Virus record (IMG/VR): IMGVR_UViG_3300048838_001413
Location: 1-64,000 of that record
Length of the DNA: 64,000 bases
DNA from: a virus
Strand: one strand, 5' to 3'
The first letter of the stretch is position 1, and each line of letters starts with the position of its first letter. Below are positions 6,612 through 14,378 of the stretch, piece by piece. The notes below the pieces were generated by a model. That model had not been told where the DNA came from. It did not search any database and saw only the letters and a list, made by a program, of their open reading frames with translations. The position numbers were made by a program, and so were the translations under genes.

Positions 6612-7993
6612 GCAGTTAAGTTGTTGGCAAAATCCCACAGTTCGTCGGTATGCTTTACCCACCACACTTTCGAGAAACGTGACCAGCGAAACCCTGTCAT
6701 TTTCAGCAATTCGATGATGGTATCATCCGGTTTGGATGAAAAGGAAATTTCAATGCCGTTTTTCTCTTCGTTTTTACGCACTACAATGCCGGCGTTATCG
6801 ATGGGTTCAGCGTGCATGGGTTCGGTTTCGTCCGGTTGCTCCGTGATGGCTTTCCATTTGTGATTTTCCTGATCACGAACGATAGAAAAGGGGGTTGATG
6901 GGATTTCGAGTTGATAGAAAATACGATTCAACTCTTCCCGCTCTGTACCAAATTCGTTTGTTTTGTGATTTTCTTTGACAAGCGCCGCTATAATAGCCTC
7001 GGTTTCGTCAGACATTGAGCGATCTTCAAACACATAATTGCATCCGCCGAAAACTTCGTTGAAAAGATCGGGGCTGTAGTCACGGAAATCGCCTGACGAA
7101 TCGGTAACGTGATCTTCATACTTTGAAGAGATCTCCTTCACCTGGTTTTTAGTTGGCCCGTCCGTCCAGCGAATATCACAGGAAGAATACGAACTTGTGA
7201 TGCTGAATTTTACTTCCGGAAAAAGGCGTTTCAATTCAATGCGAAGATTCACGGCCACATGCTTTCCACCGCCTGAATTTCGGGAAGGTTTCTGCAAATA
7301 CGGGTAACTTTGCTCAATCTCAGCGATCTGAGCATCGCGCTCAGCTTTGGCAGCGGCTTCACGGGCAGGGCGGGCATCCTCGTCGGCCTGAGCCTTGGCA
7401 AGTGCTTTTTCGAGTAATTCGGCAGCAAATTCAGGAGAAACAACATCGCCCTTTTTGTAGTATTTCCCAATGCCGGACTTGTGCTCAATATCACGCAGGT
7501 ATGACAAGCTATCATGCGTAATTTGAAGATTGGTTTCGTTTACGGTGTAATAGTCAAACTCGTCCAGTTTGTAAATAATTAATCGTTTATCATAACTTAC
7601 GTTCTGACCGGAATCATTCATGAAAACAACCTGCCCAACCTCGATTTTATACGCTTCGTCCTTTGATGGGAGTTCGTCGGTATTGGCCTGAAACTTTGCC
7701 AAAGCAGCCATATGCAGGGCTTTTACCTTTGCCTCTGTGGCTATTGCTTTTTCAGAACCGAGTTCGATGGTTTTTTCCATATCGCTCATTGAGAACGAAA
7801 CGCAATACATAGAGCCTGATGTTCCGGCATCGTTTACCTTCATGGCATAAGACCTTATGCCACCCCTGCCTTTAGAGGTTATTATCTCATAGCAATACCC
7901 TTTTATTTTGATAAGGGTTTCGCCCATCCACTCACCATGGCTGCGGGTAATTCGGGTTTTTGGTTCTTCGGTAATGAATTTTGATTTTTCCAT
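6596..7993 (-). CDS. LPD29-domain polyvalent-type protein
   Basis: A 465-aa multidomain protein. Residues ~245-300 match my memory of LPD29, a large-polyvalent-protein-associated domain: N-L-R-I-E-L-K-R-L-F-P, then V-K-F-S-I, then I-R-W-T-D-G-P-T. An Ala/Glu/Arg-rich helical linker (about 195-230) precedes it. The C-terminal ~45 residues carry a compact G-F-R-W-S-x-F-x-K-V-W-W motif, a small DNA/RNA-handling type domain seen in many phage and plasmid proteins. By family knowledge such proteins act early, often delivered with or acting on DNA; the exact role is not known. It has a block-plus-pseudoknot leader (8010-8078). Confidence 0.7.
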   Translation of the reverse strand: MEKSKFITEEPKTRITRSHGEWMGETLIKIKGYCYEIITSKGRGGIRSYAMKVNDAGTSGSMYCVSFSMSDMEKTIELGSEKAIATEAKVKALHMAALAKFQANTDELPSKDEAYKIEVGQVVFMNDSGQNVSYDKRLIIYKLDEFDYYTVNETNLQITHDSLSYLRDIEHKSGIGKYYKKGDVVSPEFAAELLEKALAKAQADEDARPAREAAAKAERDAQIAEIEQSYPYLQKPSRNSGGGKHVAVNLRIELKRLFPEVKFSITSSYSSCDIRWTDGPTKNQVKEISSKYEDHVTDSSGDFRDYSPDLFNEVFGGCNYVFEDRSMSDETEAIIAALVKENHKTNEFGTEREELNRIFYQLEIPSTPFSIVRDQENHKWKAITEQPDETEPMHAEPIDNAGIVVRKNEEKNGIEISFSSKPDDTIIELLKMTGFRWSRFSKVWWVKHTDELWDFANNLTAIMAE

Positions 7994-8009
7994 TGGTTTG
8001 AAATTTTTC

Positions 8010-8078
8010 GGCAGGGTTAACTGAGGCCAGCTGCTACTCTCGGTTAAAATTTTCCAATTCTGAGATTAAACCCTTATA
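8010..8078 (-). promoter_or_regulatory. Leader: pseudoknot copy 7 plus block
   Basis: Arms GGCAG 8010-8014 / CTGCT 8031-8035 and AACTGAG 8019-8025 / CTCGGTT 8039-8045 (third stem-1 version). The block is CTATAAGGG, 13 nt, TTGGAAAATTTT. The distance to the ATG is 16 nt. Confidence 0.65.
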
Positions 8079-8082
8079 GAGT

Positions 8083-8289
8083 TTATAATTCGTTAAAGAA
8101 AAAGTTGAAATACTCTTTGTTGTGCTCCTGATTATTCAGGTAATTACACATTTGCTTTTTTAACGCCTTTGGCATAGCTTTGAATTGCTCCCTTGCCTGA
8201 GCTCTTTGCCCGTTGATTACAGATTCGACACACATATCGAAGTACTGTTCTACTGTTTTAAATCCGTAAAATTTTAAAAGCTTTTTCAT
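8083..8289 (-). CDS. Hypothetical small helical protein
   Basis: A 68-aa Lys- and Phe-rich protein with repeated short helices. The start at 8287-8289 is fixed by the leader 16 nt upstream. It is not recognised. It sits alone between two complete block-plus-pseudoknot leaders, so it is probably expressed and controlled separately. Confidence 0.6.
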   Translation of the reverse strand: MKKLLKFYGFKTVEQYFDMCVESVINGQRAQAREQFKAMPKALKKQMCNYLNNQEHNKEYFNFFFNEL

Positions 8290-8305
8290 TGGTTTGAAAT
8301 TTTTC

Positions 8306-8374
8306 GGCAGGGTTAACTGAGGCCAGCTGCTACTCTCGGTTAAAATTTTCCAATATTTGAGATAGTCCCTTATA
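8306..8374 (-). promoter_or_regulatory. Leader: pseudoknot copy 8 plus block
   Basis: Arms GGCAG 8306-8310 / CTGCT 8327-8331 and AACTGAG 8315-8321 / CTCGGTT 8335-8341. The block is CCCTATAAGGG, 13 nt, TTGGAAAATTTT. Nearly identical to copy 7, suggesting recent duplication. Confidence 0.65.
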
Positions 8375-8378
8375 GGGT

Positions 8379-9644
8379 TTAAGCCACTTCCAATTCGAGG
8401 ACTTTCTTTATTTTCCGTATATTTTTTTTCACGGTTTTGATTATTTCGTCATGGTATTCCGTTGGCTGATTAAACTTTCCACGGGATTGCCTGATGTCGA
8501 AACTTTCGAGGTTAACTTCAATGGTTTCGAGCCTTTGTTCGCCTTTCTTTGCGCTAAGGATAAGGCTTTCGGGTTTTGCGTAATATTTGTTTTCAAATAC
8601 GCAATGGTGTAACACATCGCCCTCGATCTGAAATTCCTGCACACTTTTAAGCGGGGTAATTTCGATATCCTTGCTTTTGATAAGCAGGTCGAAGAATTTT
8701 TCTTTTTCCTGTTGAAATTGTGCTTCGGCTTCCCTGATCTTTTTCGCATTTTCCTCAGCCGTTTGTTTACGACGAAATTCAGCCCGTTTTTTTGCCCAAT
8801 AATCATGAGCCTGTTGCAGGTTTTCGGGGCATACATACTTCGGGTTGCGTGTATCTTTGCCGAAAACAGTGAGATTATCAACCATATCCTGCCAATTGGT
8901 TACGTCAGAAACGATGTAATTATTCCGGATGCAGATTTTAACGGTTGGCCAGTATTTATCAAGATTAAAACCTTTCACCAAATAATAGCCCAAAAGGTTC
9001 ATCTGCTTTGCTTTCAGCAGGGTTTCGGCTCTGCAATCCGTAATAATAGCCGGAAACAAATCAGAAAAGCTGATCGGGTGGCAGTCTTTTTCAAACCCGT
9101 TGCGCTTGATAATATCGATTACTTTTTGCCTCGGGTAAACGAACGGGAACAGGCGGTAACGCTGATGGAAATTCCGTATTTCCATTTCTGAGTTAAATGA
9201 CCATAAATCGTAATAAAAGTAACTCATGCCGGTACGTTTGGCGATGATGGTTTCTTTGCCATTGCTGTCGTACCACAACTGAACCACTTCGCTCCAAAAG
9301 TATTGGGCTTTTTTACCCACCTTGCAACTTTTTTCCACCCAAAAATATCTAACCACCTGATAGCCGTTTGATACGGTAAGAATTGCAGCATATTCTTTTC
9401 CGCTACAGGTTCGCGCTTTAGTACCGAGCAGTTCAAATGCTGAGCCACATTCGGGGCAGGTGTTTTCTTCGCCCTTATTAGGCCAGCGATGGCCGCACTC
9501 AAAACAAACGTACTCTTTTTTGGTGCGATAGCCCCAATTCGGGAAGCAGTTCTTAAACGCCCACGCCTTTTGCACTGCCGTGATTTTTGGCAGCTTTTTG
9601 CTCAGGCTGAGGATCTTTTCCTGTGTTTTATTTTTCGGCTTCAT
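8379..9644 (-). CDS. PcfJ-like protein with N-terminal zinc ribbon
   Basis: A 421-aa protein. A four-Cys zinc ribbon lies at C47, C50, C63 and C66. The C-terminal ~100 residues have the PcfJ signature: G-D-V-L-H-H-C-V, a Lys/Ser segment S-L-I-L-S, then E-T-I-E-V and Q-S-R-G-K-F-N. PcfJ-like proteins are common on conjugative plasmids and phages; their biochemical role is not settled. There is a coiled-coil Lys/Glu stretch around 300-335. It lies 11 nt after the stop of 9656-10072 without its own leader, so it is the second gene of that operon. Confidence 0.75.
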   Translation of the reverse strand: MKPKNKTQEKILSLSKKLPKITAVQKAWAFKNCFPNWGYRTKKEYVCFECGHRWPNKGEENTCPECGSAFELLGTKARTCSGKEYAAILTVSNGYQVVRYFWVEKSCKVGKKAQYFWSEVVQLWYDSNGKETIIAKRTGMSYFYYDLWSFNSEMEIRNFHQRYRLFPFVYPRQKVIDIIKRNGFEKDCHPISFSDLFPAIITDCRAETLLKAKQMNLLGYYLVKGFNLDKYWPTVKICIRNNYIVSDVTNWQDMVDNLTVFGKDTRNPKYVCPENLQQAHDYWAKKRAEFRRKQTAEENAKKIREAEAQFQQEKEKFFDLLIKSKDIEITPLKSVQEFQIEGDVLHHCVFENKYYAKPESLILSAKKGEQRLETIEVNLESFDIRQSRGKFNQPTEYHDEIIKTVKKNIRKIKKVLELEVA

Positions 9645-9655
9645 TTCAGGCAGTT

Positions 9656-10072
9656 TTAGAAAAGTGATAACTGGCTTTTGCTGTGGGATTGCTCCGGTTC
9701 GTCGGTTTCATCCGTTTCATCGGCCTCCGGTTCGGTTTCGTCGGGTTCATCGGTTTCATCGGTTTCATCGGTTTCCGTTTCCGTTTCGGGTTCAACCTCG
9801 ACAACAGCCTCGGGAGCATGAATTACTTCACAGTTAACCGGTTGGCCAACCTCGAGGTTATCTTCGTCAAAGTAATGCACCGCCATGCCGTACACTTCGG
9901 CATCGGTAAAGGCATTGCAGCCGCTTTTCTTCACCTGATTGAGAATATAGGTTACACAGTCGTCAATGTTTTTCCCCTCTTTGCCCAGGGAAATAGCGAA
10001 TTGATCATCACGAACGGCTCGCATGGCAATGTATTCGGTGATAACGTTTGTAAAACTTTCGGTAGCTTTCAT
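9656..10072 (-). CDS. Hypothetical protein with Thr-Asp-Glu repeat tail
   Basis: A 138-aa protein. Residues 1-85 form a small globular part with a D-D-C-V-T-Y-I-L-N-Q-V-K helix. Residues ~90-130 are an acidic repeat of the type E-T-D-E-T-D. The DNA repeat behind it (TCGGTTTCATCGG units around 9707-9778) is a likely slippage site. An acidic tail can mimic DNA charge or act as a flexible linker; this is speculative. It is the first gene of a two-gene unit with the PcfJ-like gene. Confidence 0.65.
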   Translation of the reverse strand: MKATESFTNVITEYIAMRAVRDDQFAISLGKEGKNIDDCVTYILNQVKKSGCNAFTDAEVYGMAVHYFDEDNLEVGQPVNCEVIHAPEAVVEVEPETETETDETDETDEPDETEPEADETDETDEPEQSHSKSQLSLF

Positions 10073-10086
10073 TGGTTTGATATTTC

Positions 10087-10155
10087 GGCAGGGTTAACTG
10101 AGGCCAGCTGCCACTCTCAGTGAAAATTTTCCAATATTTAATCAAAGCCCTTATA
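10087..10155 (-). promoter_or_regulatory. Leader: pseudoknot copy 9 plus block
   Basis: Arms GGCAG 10087-10091 / CTGCC 10108-10112 and ACTGAG 10097-10102 / CTCAGT 10116-10121, a perfect 6-bp stem 1. The block is CTATAAGGG, 13 nt, TTGGAAAATTTTC. The distance to the ATG is 14 nt. Confidence 0.7.
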
Positions 10156-10258
10156 GCAGTCTTACCAACTGAAAGGCCAGGTAAATTATCGCGATTGCGA
10201 TAACCGCGGGGGTAATTAAACCCATGGCTGTGTTGCAGATTTTAATTGCTTTTTTCAT
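10151..10258 (-). CDS. 35-aa single-pass membrane protein
   Basis: A 35-aa reading starting M-K-K-A-I-K-I-C-N at 10256-10258 and ending L-V-R-L-L with CTA TAA. Residues ~11-30 form one hydrophobic span (G-L-I-T-P-A-V-I-A-I-A-I-I-Y-L-A). Its ATG overlaps the 3' end of 10242-10451 by 17 nt, so it is likely coupled to it. It is the last gene of the clamp operon; function unknown. Supported by operon position and by the stop codon falling exactly in the next leader block. Confidence 0.5.
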   Translation of the reverse strand: MKKAIKICNTAMGLITPAVIAIAIIYLAFQLVRLL

Positions 10259-10451
10259 GGCTGAGGAAGTTGTAAAATTTATTTTCGTTTTCAACATCGA
10301 GCATCCGGACGAAAGTGGTAATCGACCGGTTGCTTTTTAGGGTAAACTTATTCCATAAGTGAGCGGCCAAATCATTCCCGAATATTTTAGAGAATAAATC
10401 CGGTGTTGCTGTGCTCTCAAATGAAAGTAGTTTTTGGATTTCAGTTTTCAT
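10242..10451 (-). CDS. Hypothetical small protein
   Basis: A 69-aa protein starting M-K-T-E-I-Q-K-L-L at 10449-10451, overlapping the end of the upstream gene by 11 nt. A longer in-frame reading exists but would run through that gene. It is not recognised. It is mixed helical with a basic F-T-L-K-S-N-R-S segment. Third gene of the clamp operon. Confidence 0.5.
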   Translation of the reverse strand: MKTEIQKLLSFESTATPDLFSKIFGNDLAAHLWNKFTLKSNRSITTFVRMLDVENENKFYNFLSHEKSN

Positions 10452-10665
10452 TTTTATCCTCCCGTAATTTAGCTGCATAATACAGCGAATCAGGTTTCGA
10501 GAATCCGGCTTCCACGTAAGCGATAACCCATGCTTTATTTTCGGGATATCCCTGTTTTTGATAGTGAGTGGCGAGCCGGTTTGCTTTGTCAATTTTGACA
10601 AGCATGAAACAGCATATCACGATAACCAGCATGACTGCTTTCGCTATGATTTTTTCGGTTTTCAT
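10441..10665 (-). CDS. Small membrane-anchored protein
   Basis: A 74-aa protein with one N-terminal hydrophobic span (about residues 9-24, A-V-M-L-V-I-V-I-C-C-F-M-L-V) followed by a charged helical tail. By topology it is a type II membrane protein or an uncleaved signal anchor. It starts 12 nt after the clamp-like gene and overlaps the next gene, so it belongs to that operon. No family recognised. Confidence 0.55.
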   Translation of the reverse strand: MKTEKIIAKAVMLVIVICCFMLVKIDKANRLATHYQKQGYPENKAWVIAYVEAGFSKPDSLYYAAKLREDKNEN

Positions 10666-10677
10666 ACTTCCGCCCCC

Positions 10678-12381
10678 TTATATTGCGTGATAACTGAGGC
10701 CGACGGTCTGCATGGCTTCATCAAGCTGAGCACGACGTTTCTTGGAAAACAAATAACCATCCCTGCGCTCAGTACCAACGAGGATTTTGCATTTACTTCC
10801 GTATTTGAGCAAAAATTCATCGGGCAGTAAATCGGTTAAGCCGACTACGCCAAATGCTTTTTCGGTAACGCTTTCAATTACCGTGAGTAATTCAGGAAGA
10901 TCTTCCTGCTCCGGCTCCGGTTCGGTTTCATCCACGATAGCCTCGGGAATTTCTTCGGCTTCGGGTTCGGGTTTCGGCATTCTTGCGATAATAATTTCCC
11001 CGATTTTTCTTTCGGGCTGAATAGGGTTCTCAACTACTTCGGCCGGTGCTTCGGCCTCGGGTGAAATTTCCCCGTTTTCATTTTCGGGCTGAATAGTGGT
11101 TTCGGCAGGGGTTTCGGCAGGGGTTTCAGCTGCGATGATTTCGTCGAAACGGGCTTTCACCTCGCTTGCCAAAATAGTTACACCGCACTTTGATTTCAGG
11201 ACATCAAGCCCGTGTAAATGCGATAATACTGAATGCCGGCTGCTTTTGTTGCCATCGCCTGAACAATTCATGATGATTTCGTTACTCCAATCCCGCTCGC
11301 TTTTGCGATACATAGCCAACCATTTCTCCAAAAGAGATTCAGCTTGTACGTTGGAACCCTTGCCGATTTTGCTACCAAATACCGGCTCTCCGATCGCTGC
11401 ATCATCGATCATAAGCGGCATTAACAGCGTATTGCCGTTAATAATCATTGCCCTGTTTGAAGCCGACATTTCTATCGTAGTTGATTCGCTTGAAGTGTCG
11501 ATGCCCTTTATCATATACGAGCCATTAAAAGCGATAGGGAAGTACTTTGCACCAAACAGTACGCACGGCAATTCTGTGCGATATTCTGTATTCAAATCCA
11601 AATCCTCGGATTCGATTACCAAGCGATCAGGATGGGCAATCATGAGAACATTTTGCGTTACCTTGTTTGCCGATTTCAGCGCGTTTTTAACAGCGGATAC
11701 AAAATCCGAAGTTTTTACAATCAGGCTTGCCGGATTGTCGATCGGTATTACATTCCAATACTCAGGGTATCTACCCTCGATTAACCTGAAATTAATAATC
11801 TGTTTTTCAGAGATTATTTCCAAGCGAGGGTATTGCGAATTGTCAAAACTCACAACACCCGCTGCTATATTCGCAGCTGCAGCTTTCGGGATAATGACAT
11901 TGCTGACCGTGGTCTGCTTATCTTTAAACCAGCGAAGCATATGGGCATCGGTAGCTGCAATTTGTTTTCCGCCTAAAAATACGCCTGACATTGCCGGCCG
12001 CAGATCATCATTTCCTGTGAAAGGCACAAGGCTTGCTACCTGAGCGGCCTCTTCCTCGCTAATTGTGTCGATGTAATCTTTGCAAGGAATAGCAAGCGGA
12101 AATTCATCAATATTGCCAATCAACGCAAATTTGCTTGCAGAGTTTCCTTTTTTTACGTGAAGAAACCCGTCACGGATTTCGGCGGAATCGTAACTGCCCA
12201 CTTTGTTCAGGGATGTCAGGTCAATTACCCCTTCGCCCTTGATGTCCGTTTGCACGGAAAGACGAATTTCGAGGTTGTCACTGGTCGCCCATCCGTTTTG
12301 AATTAAGGCGGTTTGATCGATGATCGGCAGGGTGCTGCCTTTGGTAAGTTTCATCATTCGTTTGATGTCACTGTTTTTCAT
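10678..12381 (-). CDS. DNA sliding clamp (beta/DnaN-like) with C-terminal extension
   Basis: A 567-aa protein. The first ~325 residues align by eye with bacterial beta clamps: N-D-D-L-R-P-A-M-S-G-V-F-L at 124-136, A-T-D-A-H-M-L-R at 143-150, E-G-R-Y-P-E-Y at 202-208 followed by V-I-P, and a terminal M-P-L-M-I near 321-325, where DnaN ends M-P-M-R-L. A clamp encircles DNA and tethers polymerase. Unlike DnaN (about 370 aa) it continues for ~240 residues: a linker, an acidic Pro/Glu-rich stretch (about 430-505) and a small C-terminal domain (about 510-567). I found no DNA polymerase gene in the window, so the clamp may recruit the host enzyme or one encoded outside it. Block-plus-pseudoknot leader 12399-12468. 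Confidence 0.75.
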   Translation of the reverse strand: MKNSDIKRMMKLTKGSTLPIIDQTALIQNGWATSDNLEIRLSVQTDIKGEGVIDLTSLNKVGSYDSAEIRDGFLHVKKGNSASKFALIGNIDEFPLAIPCKDYIDTISEEEAAQVASLVPFTGNDDLRPAMSGVFLGGKQIAATDAHMLRWFKDKQTTVSNVIIPKAAAANIAAGVVSFDNSQYPRLEIISEKQIINFRLIEGRYPEYWNVIPIDNPASLIVKTSDFVSAVKNALKSANKVTQNVLMIAHPDRLVIESEDLDLNTEYRTELPCVLFGAKYFPIAFNGSYMIKGIDTSSESTTIEMSASNRAMIINGNTLLMPLMIDDAAIGEPVFGSKIGKGSNVQAESLLEKWLAMYRKSERDWSNEIIMNCSGDGNKSSRHSVLSHLHGLDVLKSKCGVTILASEVKARFDEIIAAETPAETPAETTIQPENENGEISPEAEAPAEVVENPIQPERKIGEIIIARMPKPEPEAEEIPEAIVDETEPEPEQEDLPELLTVIESVTEKAFGVVGLTDLLPDEFLLKYGSKCKILVGTERRDGYLFSKKRRAQLDEAMQTVGLSYHAI

Positions 12382-12398
12382 TTTGATATGGTTTTTTT

Positions 12399-12468
12399 GG
12401 CAGGGTTAACTGAGGCCGGCTGCCACTCTCGGTTGAAAATTTTCCAATATTTTAATTAAGCCCTTATA
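12399..12468 (-). promoter_or_regulatory. Leader: pseudoknot copy 10 plus block
   Basis: Arms GGCAG 12399-12403 / CTGCC 12420-12424 and AACTGAG 12408-12414 / CTCGGTT 12428-12434. The block is CCCTATAAGGG, 13 nt, TTGGAAAATTTTC. It lies before the clamp gene, 17 nt from its ATG. Confidence 0.7.
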
Positions 12469-12471
12469 GGG

Positions 12472-13452
12472 TTAATCAATCCAAAAAGTTCCGCAGTCGA
12501 GGCACTTGTTTCCGCATGGGTAATTGTTTATATAAATCACGTTTCGGTGCCGGGTATATTTCATATCACATGGGGTGCATTTACCGGCTTTGAATGTGGC
12601 CTCATAAATGCGATCTCTTTCGAGAATAGCATTGAGGCTGCTTTTGGGCGCTTCGATCGCAATTTCGTCATGCTTAAACGAAAAGCAGGTATCATCGCAC
12701 CAGTTCGAGAACATTCCGCAAACATCATAAGTGTAATTATAGCTGATGCTGCGTTCAAATTTCAGATTATCTCTATCGAAAGGAAGCTGAAATTCATGGC
12801 CGTTGATTTGGCAATTATCGCCGGAACCATTGCCTGTATTAATAATTGCGATATGTGCATTTTTGAAAATGACCACATTCATATCGTCTGAAATGTCGAG
12901 CAGATCATCAATTCCTGATGTAAAATATACGACCAACTGGCCGCCATAACTTGCCTGTTGCAGCATCATATCAATCGCACTATCGTGTATTGAATTTGTA
13001 ATTGACAGCGCTTTTTTTATGATTATTCTATCAAGGCGATATGCAGCAGCACTTTGACCCCAACCATCAAATTCAAGCCCCGTATCGTAAAAGAAAATTT
13101 CGTCGCCGGTGTTTTTAATCAGCTGTTTAATGTCGAGATCAACGCTGATAAGATCACGTGCCCAATCTTTGAAATCATCCTCCCATTCGGTTTGTTCGCC
13201 AAGTTCGGCTTCAATTTGTTGCGCGAAGTATTCGAGCACTTCGGTAACTGCATCTCTTTCAAGACCGCAGATATGCTCGAGGTTGCAATCCCACAACTCA
13301 TTCTCAACCTCCAATAATCCTTCCTTTGAGGAAATAATCTTTTCGATTTGCTCTTTGCCCAATTCCTCGCGATAATCCCAATAAACTTCCGGCTGATGTT
13401 TTTCGATGTAAGCGATGATCTCTGCTTTTAGGTTTTCTGAAAGGTTTTCCAT
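12472..13452 (-). CDS. Hypothetical protein with C-terminal Cys cluster
   Basis: A 326-aa acidic protein, not recognised. The C-terminus has a probable zinc site (C-T-P-C-D near 292-296 and C-G-N-K-C-L-D-C-G near 313-321). The first ~120 residues are strongly helical and Glu-rich. It is the second gene after 13511-13666 and is preceded by a pseudoknot (13468-13500) without a promoter-like block. Confidence 0.6.
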   Translation of the reverse strand: MENLSENLKAEIIAYIEKHQPEVYWDYREELGKEQIEKIISSKEGLLEVENELWDCNLEHICGLERDAVTEVLEYFAQQIEAELGEQTEWEDDFKDWARDLISVDLDIKQLIKNTGDEIFFYDTGLEFDGWGQSAAAYRLDRIIIKKALSITNSIHDSAIDMMLQQASYGGQLVVYFTSGIDDLLDISDDMNVVIFKNAHIAIINTGNGSGDNCQINGHEFQLPFDRDNLKFERSISYNYTYDVCGMFSNWCDDTCFSFKHDEIAIEAPKSSLNAILERDRIYEATFKAGKCTPCDMKYTRHRNVIYINNYPCGNKCLDCGTFWID

Positions 13453-13467
13453 TTTCGTAATTATTTC

Positions 13468-13500
13468 GGCAGGGGTAACGCTGGCCAGCTGCCACTCAGC
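13468..13500 (-). promoter_or_regulatory. Leader pseudoknot, copy 11 (no block)
   Basis: Arms GGCAG 13468-13472 / CTGCC 13489-13493 and GCTGG 13480-13484 / TCAGC 13496-13500, 15 nt before the ATG. It sits in the short gap after a 51-aa gene. The GTTAAC hexamer of copies 1-10 is GTTACC here in mRNA sense. Confidence 0.65.
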
Positions 13501-13510
13501 TTGAAATTAA

Positions 13511-13666
13511 TTACCAGATTTCAGTCCCGTTTGGTAGCCGGTCAACTTTAAGCCAGTTTTTAATCCATTGCTTTGCAGCGTTGAGGCTTGATTGACTTTC
13601 CGGAAAGTTATAACCGTAAAAATTGCCCTGAAGCCGGAACCACCTGTATTCTTTTCGTTTTGCCAT
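13511..13666 (-). CDS. Hypothetical 51-aa Trp-rich protein
   Basis: A 51-aa protein starting M-A-K-R-K-E-Y-R-W-F at 13664-13666, stop 13511-13513. It is basic and aromatic, with four Trp. The pattern R-W-F-R-L-Q-G-N-F-Y-G-Y then A-K-Q-W-I-K-N-W-L resembles a tiny DNA-binding fold such as the AP2-like or integrase N-terminal types, but this is only an impression. It is supported by its own block-plus-pseudoknot leader 15 nt upstream. Confidence 0.55.
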   Translation of the reverse strand: MAKRKEYRWFRLQGNFYGYNFPESQSSLNAAKQWIKNWLKVDRLPNGTEIW

Positions 13667-13681
13667 TTTCGTAATTATTTC

Positions 13682-13751
13682 GGCAGGGGTAACTGAGGCC
13701 GGCTGCCACTCTCGGTTGAAAATTTTCCAATTATTTTAAATTCTCATTATA
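13682..13751 (-). promoter_or_regulatory. Leader: pseudoknot copy 12 plus block
   Basis: Arms GGCAG 13682-13686 / CTGCC 13703-13707 and AACTGAG 13691-13697 / CTCGGTT 13711-13717. The block is CCCTATAATGA, 13 nt, TTGGAAAATTTTC. Confidence 0.7.
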
Positions 13752-14009
13752 GGGATATTTCCCCACACCATAAGGAAATTGAACTTTTTGCAAAATGGGC
13801 ACATGCGCATTCCAAACAACGCGGATAGTTTGCCCATTATAAAGCAACGAAATATCACCGGCTGAATAGAACGATCTTTGCACCAATCGTTTCCAATTGG
13901 CAATGAGTTCCTTTTTCGTTTTTATACGCCACCCAATGTAGCTGTTTCCATACCTGACAACGTATTTGTCGGGTAAACTGTCGCTATAAGCATTCCAAAT
14001 TCTTTCCAT
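13731..14009 (-). CDS. Hypothetical small protein
   Basis: A 92-aa basic protein starting M-E-R-I-W-N-A-Y-S at 14007-14009. A longer reading would translate back through the leader block at 14027-14060, so I reject it. It has aromatic and basic segments (Y-V-V-R-Y-G-N-S-Y-I-G-W-R-I) and is not recognised. It has a block-only leader. Confidence 0.55.
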   Translation of the reverse strand: MERIWNAYSDSLPDKYVVRYGNSYIGWRIKTKKELIANWKRLVQRSFYSAGDISLLYNGQTIRVVWNAHVPILQKVQFPYGVGKYPYNENLK

Positions 14010-14026
14010 TTTATTTCGTTTTAAGT

Positions 14027-14060
14027 GAAAATTTTCCAATATTTTGAAACGGCCTTTATA
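14027..14060 (-). promoter_or_regulatory. Leader block without pseudoknot
   Basis: CTATAAAGG, 13 nt, TTGGAAAATTTTCAC in mRNA sense, 18 nt or more before the ATG at 14009. Confidence 0.6.
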
Positions 14061-14064
14061 GAGA

Positions 14065-14367
14065 TTATAATCTCGGCCTGACCTGTTCAACAAACCACCG
14101 GTTTTGCGGCCAATTCAACGGCATGTTATATTTTTCGGCGATCAGCTGATCGTACCTTTCGCTAAATCTTTCGTATTGTACCTCTCCGGCTCTTTTGCTT
14201 GAAATTCGTTGAACCAGTACAAGCTTTGTCCCGAAAAGTTTACGAAAGTTTCCGTCGGTTGTTTTCGGCAGCCTTGCGAAATTCCTTTCGCTGATAATGG
14301 TAACGCTCTCTTTCCCTTCGTAAGAAAGGTCGCTGAGCAAAACATGAAATTGTCGGTTGTTATACAT
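14065..14367 (-). CDS. Hypothetical basic protein
   Basis: A 100-aa protein starting M-Y-N-N-R-Q-F-H-V-L-L at 14365-14367, 11 nt after the stop of the upstream gene. It is rich in Arg/Lys with an L-P-K-T-T-D-G-N-F-R-K-L-F segment. Not recognised. Third gene of a compact three-gene unit starting at 14831. Confidence 0.55.
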   Translation of the reverse strand: MYNNRQFHVLLSDLSYEGKESVTIISERNFARLPKTTDGNFRKLFGTKLVLVQRISSKRAGEVQYERFSERYDQLIAEKYNMPLNWPQNRWFVEQVRPRL

Positions 14368-14378
14368 CGCTTTAATTT

